NCBI GenBank assembly: GCA_018806985.1
Contig: JADANN010000009.1
Span: 310,001-374,000, forward strand
Reading direction: 5' to 3'
Origin: Angiostrongylus vasorum
Lineage: Eukaryota > Nematoda > Chromadorea > Rhabditida > Metastrongylidae
DNA length: 64,000 nucleotides
Both the position numbers and the translations under genes were made by a program. A model generated the notes under the pieces. The model worked only from the letters and a program-made list of their open reading frames with translations, was not told the DNA's origin and did no database searches. This document shows, in pieces, positions 1-10,500 of this stretch (its first letter is position 1; each line of letters starts with the position of its first letter).

Positions 1-195
1 CGATCCCACCCCCCAGCCTCACGAAGGCTCCCATCCATCCTAGGTAGGCGAAATGGTACCATTCCTGTCTAGGAGGACAACAGCACTGGCTCGACATATC
101 GGCAGGCACCACGAGGGGCCAGATATGCATTCAATCACCTCGAACGATGTTGACGTGTTTCTCAGGAATCCATCAACATCAAGAACTTTATTTTT
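1..195 (+). repeat. F1 SINE, 3' part (5' end cut by window)
   Basis: Contains the family landmarks GATCGATCCC-like start, AATGGTACC, TCTAGGAGGA, CAGATATGCATTCAATCACC and the AACTTTAT tail. Shared with about fifteen other copies in the window. Confidence 0.75.
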
Positions 196-207
196 TTAAT
201 CTTGTAT

Positions 208-212
<5 letters not shown>

Positions 213-271
<59 letters not shown>
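213..271. repeat. (TA)n microsatellite
   Basis: Uninterrupted TA dinucleotide run directly after an F1 tail. Confidence 0.97.
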
Positions 272-275
<4 letters not shown>

Positions 276-299
276 GTCCCCCCAGATATTTATGTCAAG

Positions 300-612
300 G
301 AGTCTGTGGATCATTATTTTTTCTACATGATTCGTTATCACATCTACTTTGCGGATGTCAGCACTTCTTGCGTTCAATTCGTTTCCTCGCATTCATCGTC
401 CACAGTGCTCCTTGTCCATTTCGCGTGTTGTTTCAGCTGCTGCTTGAAGATTTCATCCTGTTCATGAATATCGAAGAATGCTGGTCGAGCTGATTCTCCT
501 TGCAATCGTGGAGATAGATGATTAAGGTATTCCCATGTGGACTGTACGAGACCGTAGGGTACGAGGTCGAACCCGCACATTGCTTCCTGATAGACCAATG
601 AACTATTCACTA
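300..612 (-). repeat. F3 SINE, 3' portion
   Basis: Reverse complement of the F3 3' half (TGGACGATGAATGCGAGGAA; GCAAGAAGTGCTGAC). The 78-codon frame on minus is repeat-derived. Confidence 0.75.
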
Positions 613-1380
613 CGCTGCCTCCTACCCCGAGATCTTTACCTACAATAAGTAGTTTTGCTTACTCTAGGATGATAATCTGATTTTTTGAAACCTACGAAAG
701 CTATTTCCAATGTCTTTTCTGCTGTCAGGACTCGTACTTCGAACACGGAAGAAACTGAACAAGCGTAGGTTTTATCCAATGGGTTGCTATAGTTTTTCTT
801 TAATGTATCGTTGGGTTTTACTCCTTCCACAATCCTTTTTAAAAAATTTTGGGAACTTAAATCTCTTTTATTCAGTTCCCGATATGATGAGTTAAACTTG
901 AAAGTTGCAACTATTTTCGTCCATGAATGCGTTAACTTCAATCTGAGTGTCCACTTCGCCCCACTAGTTGTGAGTTTGAATCAATTCACGTCGTCCATTT
1001 TGTACTAGTGTAATAATTTCAATGCGGCACCGTCGCAATAGGTTATTTTGTCAGTCTTCGTTTTCTTTGTCCTTATTCTTTCAGCTGTAGCTTTCGATAT
1101 AGCTTTCGACCAAAGTTGGATTATGGCGTATTTTGTTGAAAATTAGTAGTTTATAAACGTAGGTGGATCTTACTCGCATGTCGATTGGACTTCACTATTC
1201 TGCTTTTTCGATCCGCTTCATTGTCTCGTTCCCATTTACCTGGAGCCATTTGAGATCTATATGTCAGTTGCCCTGAGGCTTGAAGACCACTCTCTAGTCA
1301 CCGACATGTCCATTGCTTTTCGAGAATGGTTCTCCTTGTGTCTTTCGAATGTTCGAACATAAGAAAAGATTTTAATGATG
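613..1380. other. No gene seen; upstream of the RAD51-like gene
   Basis: AT-rich, short frames only, no repeat family recognised. Would hold the promoter; no clear motif visible. Confidence 0.5.
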
Positions 1381-1405
1381 TGCTTATTGCAGATAGCACT
1401 TATAC

Positions 1406-1558
1406 ATGAACGAGACAGCTGTTGATACTTTAGCGGCACTTGGATTTCCTTTGGCTGTCCCCACAGGGTTGGATGGAGTGGACGACGTCCTGCGAAATGA
1501 TCTGCAGTATGGAGATGTGTCTGAGATTTCTGGAAATAATGGCGCAGGAAAAACTCAG
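1406..1558 (+). CDS. rfs-1: RAD51-like exon 1 (start and Walker A)
   Basis: 51 codons from ATG to CAG|GTAGTT. It starts MNETAVDTLAALGFP and ends GNNGAGKTQ, the P-loop. A 3' splice signal (TTATTGCAG) ends at 1392, 13 bases before the ATG, with an in-frame TAG at 1394-1396 between them. This fixes the ATG as the start and fits a trans-spliced leader site. Confidence 0.82.
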
Positions 1559-4500
1559 GTAGTTCTGTTTGTAATCTCGTTAAAAGATTCTCTTCACATG
1601 TTTGTTCATTCCTTGCGAAAGTGGTGAAAAAGAGATATTTTAAACTCAATGTTCTTCAGCTGTGCTATGCATTAGTGGCGAATATGTTGCTCAGCACGGA
1701 ATTTGGTATTGTATGGATAGATTCGAATGGATCATTTCGCTCATTTCGGCTCATGGAGTACATTCATGGAAGAAAAGAAGCCACCGATAAAGACATTGTT
1801 GGTTTTGACACGTTTTATGTAGTTCGACGGATTCCTGTATAAGTAACAAATAACGAAACGGGCAAAACCTTTTGATAAGAAGTGCAAACCTAGAAACGTC
1901 TGATGAACATGTATTTATGCTTTTTTGAGCTGTTGTAAGCGATACTGCTTTAGATGGTACTACTTGACCGCCTACGAGTGATTCGTGCAACTGACCACGT
2001 TCAACTAATCGAGGCGCTGGAATATGCTGAAGTGAGAGACAGTACCAATATATATGCGAAAACAGTAGTTTTTTTTACACGATCTGACATCACGTAGCAC
2101 TTCGGATCCCGGCAATTCTTGCATTCGATTCGTTTCATCGCATCCACCATCTACTAAGGTCTTCACATTTTTCATGTGTGGGTTCGGCTGCTGCTGGAAG
2201 ATTATTGTCTTCTTCATGAGTGTCACTGAATGCTAGTCGACTCGATTTTTTCAGGAATCTTCCTGTAGTGCTAATGCTAGGTCTTGACCACATGCAGTTG
2301 TTCTTCTTTGTGGATCGCAGTGAGCGAATTGGTCTGACGCAAACATGGTTGTAATTTTTATCACCTGAAGGCGTAAGAGAATTTGATGGCGCTTGGGAGA
2401 TCTAAACACCTTGTATGTATCATCGGATGGTATCTTTACCGCAAATCTAATGCTCTCTGTACCCCCAATGTGGCTACAACGGCAGTGCTAGTGGTGCCAA
2501 TTATTACGACCACGGTTTCGTTCCGAACCCACCTGCACCTCTTTGTTACCACAATTCTCTGAAAAAAGTCGTTCTCTACGATTTAAGTGGGAACGCTCTG
2601 GCCCGGCTTTCTCAAGACCTCAGGGAAAAATCGTCTCGACCACTACTCAGTGACATCCATGGCGAAAAGAAAGTCCTCAAGCAGCAGTCAAAGCCAAAGT
2701 TTTTTGGATCATCGTGGATGATGGATGCCAAGGGACGAATGGAATGCAAGAAGTGCTGGCGTTCGCACAGTAGATGTGAACAGGAGACGTGTCTATCAAC
2801 GATCTCTACTATAGCATTACTCGCGCATTATAAATTTCTTTTGTATCACCTGTCGCGGGGAAGAGTAGCCCAGTGGCTTCTCTTCGCTGCAGGGACTCGA
2901 TGACCAGCATACTTTTTTTCCGAGGGTTTTCGTGAAGAACTCTCATCACTGGGTCGGTGGTTTCCCTGCAGTACGTTTGACGTCCCGAGGAATCCAATCA
3001 CTAAAGGCTCTTGTCCATCGGTTGTCGTTCATAAGCATCACGTGTTCAACCCACCATATCTTCGACAGTTTGGCGTACAGAACGGCATCTTTGATTTTTG
3101 ATTCTTGGCGCAGGTCGGAGCTTCGGATCCCTTCCCTCACTTATGTGACACGGGATACTCCTAGCATCGTGCATTCGACTGAGCGTTTGCTGAGTGGTCT
3201 TTCATCTTTCTTACGCACTTATCAGGTTTTGGACGCACACATTAAGGTAGGAAGAATCGTAGAATCGAAAAATTAGGCATGTAGTTGGGTTTTCTTTGTT
3301 CTCTTCGCTAAATCCTCGATGATCTTGAAAACTCCCCCAAGCCCGCTCGTTTCCTCTTGCTCAACTCTGCAGCTAAGTCGTTCATCTTGTTGATTTCCCG
3401 ACCTAGATAGACATAACTGGAGCATTCGGAACATTCGTTCCGTTGAGCACGAATGGGTCATGCGAAACCAATCCGTTCTTCATGAACATCGTTTTTGTGA
3501 GATTTAGTCGAAGACCAATCTTTCCACAGGTTTTTATCAAAGTCGGCAAGCATATGTTCCGTTTGACTATGGTTTGGTGTTATAAGGACGATGTCCTCAG
3601 CAAAGCGAAGATGGGTAATTGCCGACCATCGTTTTCCACTCCATATTATCCCATTCCAATGGTCTCATGACATTCGCGAGGGTGGTGGTAAATAATTTTG
3701 GCGAGATACTATGCCTTACCTAACCTCTCTTTTGACGTCGATGTTAATATCGTCGTAGAATGGTGATACCTTGGTTATGAAATTTTTATACAGTTCACGG
3801 AGAATCTTTATATACTGTGTAGTAACTCCGTGGCCATCCAGGTCTTCCTTAACTAATTCTGTCTCAAGTCACTGAAAAGCATTCTTTAAATCGATGAAAG
3901 TGAGACAGAGCGCTTTCTTCTACTGTCGCGATACTTCAGTGAGTCTTCTTATTGTGTGGATGTGGTCCATCGTACCGAATCCTTTTTCGAAACCCTGTTT
4001 GCACACATGACTGTCCTTCGTCCAGTGTTCTTCTGTCAATCGTGTTTAGGATGACTCGAGTGGAAAGTTTGTAGACAACAGACAGCAAGCAGATTGGGCG
4101 ATAGTTGCCGACATCGTGAAGGTCACCTTTCTCGAACAATAGCACGGTCTTGCTAGTCTTCCACTGAGTGGAGACCTTGCATTCATACGGGTAACGTGTG
4201 AACAGCAGAGCCAGTGTGTTTATGAGGACTGGCGGAAAATTCTTTAGGTGTTCAGATCTCGAAATGGCATGTCGGTTTTCGGAAGGGAGAACCGGTGGTA
4301 CAACATATTCATTCTCTTTTATTTCAAATGTGGGATGGATGACGTGGCTATCGAAGAGATCTGAGTAGTATTCGTGAATAATTTTCTCCATTGCCTTTCT
4401 GGACGCTGCAACTGCTCCGTCTGGGGGTCGAAGTGCAATCATCTTGGTTCTGTAATTGAATTGAAGATTGATGGATGTTGCAAATGCTCTGCCCGGCCTC

Positions 4501-7500
4501 TGCAGTTTCGACCATAACTGCTGCTCTTCTCTCTTTGAGATCTTCTTTTATCGTCTGTCTGCATTGTTTTTCAAGTTCCGACGTGAGTTTGCGGTTACCT
4601 GCAGCTTGCGAGATTCCATGCTGGCGTATCAGCTTGGGTTATTAGATACAGATACCCTTCATGGCTTTCGAACTCTCAACTATTCCACGTCGATGTTATC
4701 GAGAATGACCCCTTCTACTATGATGTGGTCTATTTCGTTATGATACTTTCCACTAGAAGACTCCCACGTCCAGCGTTGAGAGTGGGTCTTTTTGGAATTG
4801 CTGGTTGCCATAAATGGTCTTGGTCATTGTGATAAACTCAAAAAGCCGCTCACTCTGCTCGTTCCATCCCAGTTCGTGGGTCCCAATATGACGTTCTTCA
4901 GACGTTATTCTGGGTATGACTAAGTCTTTTATCGAGGAGTGGGATGCAATTGTACATGCATTGTAGCTAAAGATCGTCACCTTATCCCTTTGCTATTTAG
5001 GCAGCCTAGAATGGCCGTTAGATTTCAGGCGCCTCTCCATACTCGTCCCTACCCATCGCTGCCGTATCGGTGTGTCTTTCGGGGTCACGGAAATGATGTC
5101 CGTTTCTTTTACTGTTTTTAGCTCTTTGATACCCACGTATAGCTTGTTGTGCTCTGAACGTAAGGGCTGGATATACTCACAGGTAGCTTGCCATGGTCTC
5201 CCAGAGTGGACATGGAGCTTATTTGTTGGAGGCGACTCCTAATCGCCTCCTATGTATTTCCCTGTTATTTTATGGCAGGGTTTTCGCCGAATTAACTTGT
5301 AAGATACAGCAAACTAGAACACACACATACACACGCACGCATGCGTGAATGCGTCCTCTTAAGTACAGAACGTATGTACCAGTTCGGTGCAGCAAAAAGC
5401 GGGATCCCATCCCCTGGATTCACCTCCACGATTAATCCGCTATCCGCCATCTGGGGACGCGCCATGTTGCTTCGCGACTATCCAGCAAGAGATTCCTCCT
5501 TGAGAGAGATCCGTGGAATTATAAATATAAGGATGGTGATAGTATAAATACATGCAGTTTCACCTTGTGAAAGTTAATTCATCAATCACGTTTGGATAGA
5601 GTAGAAATGTGACTATATCGACGAATTGTTTAAGGAACATATGGACGAGGATAATATCCGTTTTATTATAATCGATAATGTGCATGAGATGTTCGACGAC
5701 CGCTTGATAGGCGAAAACTCAGGGGCGTAAGTTCAGCATACTTTTGCGATCCGATGAAATGTTCGTTTACTGTTACTAAACATTTTTGTCTAGGAAAGAA
5801 GGAGAAAAAATTGACATAATAACAAGGGTGCTGACATATCTCCTAAACTCAGAACCAGATGTGGCCTTCGGTCATGCGATAACCCTTTCAAGGGGCACAC
5901 GCGCTATCCTAAATACCAACCGATGCCCAAGCCTTCCCGTTCTCTCAGCAGTGTTTGAGCTTCATTGGTGTTGTCATGGTTCTGTTCCCATTGACGGCTG
6001 ATTGCTGATAGCACCGATAGAGTAAAAACATGGCTGAGAGGAAGGCAAAGCAAGGGCCTCGGTCGGTGTGCAGGACAGCAAGTAAGACCTCAGCAAGGGC
6101 AGTCGTAGGTTCGAAGCCCACATAGTTCCTAATTTCGCTCATATCTCAGCATCCTATCTCGGCTGGCGTACTTCATATCATAGCTTGCCACGAAAAAAAA
6201 ATAGGCAGCAAACAAAAAGTTGAAAATTACTGTAGTTGTGAATAATAGCCATTGTTGAGGATTGCAAAGATGAGCCACTAAGAGACATTTAAAAAGAACT
6301 TTGGTCAAGAGAGTTTATCTTGCCTTTCTGGATTGGAGCGAGCTTTTTTCCAGCCAACTAAAGTGTCACTTTTCCGATCCTAGTAGGTTGGAAGAGTTGG
6401 TTATCCCGTTGGGCGGGATGGAACCAATGAACGCCTGTCGATTTTAAGGCATCTCTAACCCTTGTGCTAAACGAACCCTATAAAATTAATAATGCATAAT
6501 ATAATATAAGAACACTTATTCATTGCTCAGATTGTACTATTAGGGATCTGCAATCACAAAAGTTGTCCTTGGCCAAATCAACTTCCTCACGGATATTGGC
6601 TTAACGGTTGTGACAACCAGCTGTGTAAGTTTTTCTTATTTTATGCTCGCTTTCTGCACGTGTGGGGGCTCCGAATTAGTAGATTTATAAACAGAAATTT
6701 CCCTCCTAGCCTTTAGACCCTTGGTTTTCAACACTGAAAATAGTGAACTATTGAGTTGATTATATATGGATCTACTTTTAGTGCTCTCAAAGTGAAGAGA
6801 AAAATGAACCGACCAAGCTGTGGAAACAACAGATGAGAGGACGAATTTTTATCGAGGAGGGTGATGGAGACGTGAGAACCATACATTCCCTAGATGTGAG
6901 TATGGTTACACTACTTATTGTCTTGCTTCGCGAAACACCAAAATGTTAACAAAGTGCTCGGCGTTGATCAATCCCTACGGGATGTGCCATGCATTCGACT
7001 TCATTTGGCATCGTAGAGATTATCCAATATATATCTGACGAACAAAATCACTCCACGATAATAGCGATGTATCAAGTAACCACAAGCAAGTGTTTTACCC
7101 CCCTCCCCCCAAACCAGTGGCTAACGTTTAGGCGGTTTCGTCTTCTTCAGAGCGTGGAATGATCAATTTGTCATTATGCTACACCGTACAAACACATTGC
7201 TGTCGCCACTTGGTATTACTCTACAGTTTACATGGAGTCTATTTATACATTTTTTTTAAATAGCAATCCGTTCTATACGACAACCGCGTCTTGTCATTGT
7301 AATTTTAAACAGAGGAACAGTCAATTAGCAGTCAAGTTATCGGTCAAACAACTCGTCTGTAAAAAAGATTTTTTTTGTATATTTGTAAGTCTAAAATGAA
7401 GCCTTTACGCATCTCTCGAATAATTATAAGTCTAAAGTAAAGCTTTTCCACACTTCTCGAATGACGTATAAGAAGTGCAACAATAAACTCTATGCGACAA

Positions 7501-10500
7501 AATAAACGGCCGAAAAGAAAATGAGTCACGTATGAGACGCATCCCAACCACCTCGCACGGTACCACGTGAGTCATATATGACTCACCTCGCTGTTAATCA
7601 GTAAGCGACGATTTCGGAGGCGGTGTCGCGGTTCTGAGTCCTGCTTACCACTGCAAATACGAGTACCGACGAGAACCAAAATAGATGTTGTAGGTTGTTA
7701 AAGTAATACAATCTAATTTTATCAACTAGAGTATAGAAACTATATCTTGTTGACAAACAACTGTAGATTTTAAAGTTTTTTTATCTTAAAAATATAGTCA
7801 GTCCACTACAAGATAAGATATGTCCGTCTAAAGTTGAACGAGAAGATTGTTTTTGGTTGCGTATGCATTGAAATAAATGCTCACGGTGGCTAATGTGCAT
7901 ATTGCTGCTGAGATGTTTGTTTACGTTATCAATGTGTGTTATAGGCTTCAAATGTCTCCTCTCGATGTAGTCGTTTCCGAATCACACACAATGGTCTCCA
8001 AGATGTGAATTAATCTTTGGTCATGTTGGACGTCTATGCAACAATTTCCACCAATTCAGTTGGATGTCGTTAATGGTGACCAGCACGTTTCCAGCACAAT
8101 GCTCTTTCAAACAGTTTTTTTTTTCATGTGAACAATCTACTTCACGTGCAGCCACTGAAAAAGTAAACATTTTTACTTGTCGCTGAAAGAATCATTTTAT
8201 TTGGAGTTGGACTATAATTTATGGGGTTGATCCGGTACAAGTCTCGCAGTGTCTTATAACATACATCTTTAAGATTTCACATTAGTATTCATTTCTGATC
8301 ATTCAGAAGTCGCCCTGGAATATCCCGAATTGTTTTTGAAGCTTGGTTTATAAAAACGAGAGAATAAAGCATTCGACGCCCAATGCATTCGACTCCATCC
8401 ATGGTGTCGCAAATTTCTGTTAAATGCATATCTAACCTGTATGACTTGCCTTGGCCTACCAATGTATCAGATCAGATATACCAAGTTTTCCCCAAAGATG
8501 GGTATGGTACCAATTTGATAACTTCGAAGGGGGCGAAGGGCTTGATTTAATCGTGGTACGTGATTGAATATTGAACACGCCAGCACTGCAGGACACAACC
8601 AGGGCGGTAGTAGTGATGCTGCTAATCACGAGGACGGTTCTGGTTCGACCCCGTACTGGACTCACCAAACCTGTCATCCCTCTGTGGTAGGGAAATTTGT
8701 TCCTGACTTGTCTGGGAACAGTCCATTCCCACACTCTAGGTCTCTAGATCGGCAATTCAAGGACCACAAAGAGAATCGACTTTATTGGCATCTAAAAACA
8801 TTCAAGATGAAATAAAAATCCTCATGCAGCAGTCGAATACTCACACTTCAAAAGTTCGAAGACGTGGTTAATGGGTGAGAGGGAACGAATCTAATGCAGG
8901 AAGTCATGGAATTCGCATAATGGATTTCAGGAGGGGTCATGTAAAAATGAAGCAAAGTAATTGAGCTGGGACGAAGTTGCTACAAAAATTTTTATTCTTT
9001 TAACGTTACAACATCTTCGTCTTCTTCAGAGCCGAATTGATTCGAGTCGATGGTCCACAGGTGGTCATCCTCGCAATGTGTGGTCTCCGTAGTCGCATCG
9101 AGTGGAATATTCTGGAGTGAAGCACCACTGGAATGAAGTTCCCTCACTCGGCGGGGGACTCTCATACACGGTGCTTGCTGATCTTGATCTAAGATCGGCC
9201 ATTGTTTTTTTTACTTGGTGATGGTTAGGGCTCTGCACTCTCCTATCAGATGGTTAGGGGCTCTGCACTCTCCTATCATCTTGAGAGTTATCAGCTTGTT
9301 ACGAAGATAAATGTTCAGATTGTGTGCTGTCATAGAGTAGCAGGACAATTCGGACATCGGTGTTTACGTGTTAGTAAAGTAATACTGATGGTATTAACTA
9401 CTGAGGGCCGCTTTATTCAAATTATAGTACTCAGAACTCCTATGCTTCTATCTTCTGGACCCTTCCCAAGAACTACAATACATCTGCGGGCAGGACAAAT
9501 CAACGTTTTCCTTGGGTACAAGTATTAATACTAGAATTAGCATTCAGAAGTTTTTCCACTTTCTTGCAAATGTATTCCGTCCACATTAGGTCCTGTAAAA
9601 AAAGCGTGGGAAATTTATAAAATACCATTACGGAATGACATTTTAAGTCTTTTTTGTAGGTGTTCTTTGTTTTTCAGGAAAAGAAAAAAAGAGGGAAGGC
9701 TTTTGCAAATTAAAAACTCAGAAGAAGTCTCAAATCTTGTAAAAGAAAAAAAAGTGCAGTATGTAACTTCGTTGACGCGCTAATGCTGTGCAGAGGAAAA
9801 TTTGCTCCTTAGCACATCCAGGATAGCGTAGGTTTCCTTATTAGTGGAATATCTTGACGTTCTGAAGAGTTGACATACTTGGAGAGGAGACCTAATATTA
9901 GCTTCTGATGGAAATCTATACAATTCTAAAAAAGACGCCGTGTTCATTTGAGTTTTCAAAGTAAGGTTTAACTAAATATTATTGCAGTAACAAAAGATAA
10001 AAATTCATAACACATGCCCAGAAACCACGATCGTAAACGACACATTCCAGGACACATTCGTGTCATAATGGATGACAAGATCCCACTTAAACAATCATTT
10101 GGCAACTTGAGAAACGCGGACCTCAATGAGGAAAAAAAAGCTCACTGGTCCCTGATATATAGGATTTTGCTTTAGTGCAAGAAATATTGGACGGCTCTAT
10201 CCTTTCGTAAAGGTAAATAAGGTAATTTCCAACGATTTTTCTCCGGTTTAGTAATTTTTGCAAAGTTTCTTCATGTTTCTTTAGAGTTGAAACGGTAGAT
10301 CGTGTTCAGCAAAATATGCATTGGAATCAATACACATCGTCACAAACGCGATAAAGAGAACTGGGACCGCTTATCGAATTCTAGGATACCAATGAATGCT
10401 TTTCGACAACAAAAAACATTCTGCATGGTGCTTATCTGTTGATAAGGAATCGTAACGGTAAGTAGAATATATGGCAAGAGAAAAAGCAATGATAACTTTT

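Noticed and set aside
2240..2330. Extra RAD51-like exon (LPVVLMLGLDHMQLFFF)
   Set aside because: Looks like a Walker B strand, but its phase does not fit exon 3; the exon at 5635 fits both phase and motif.
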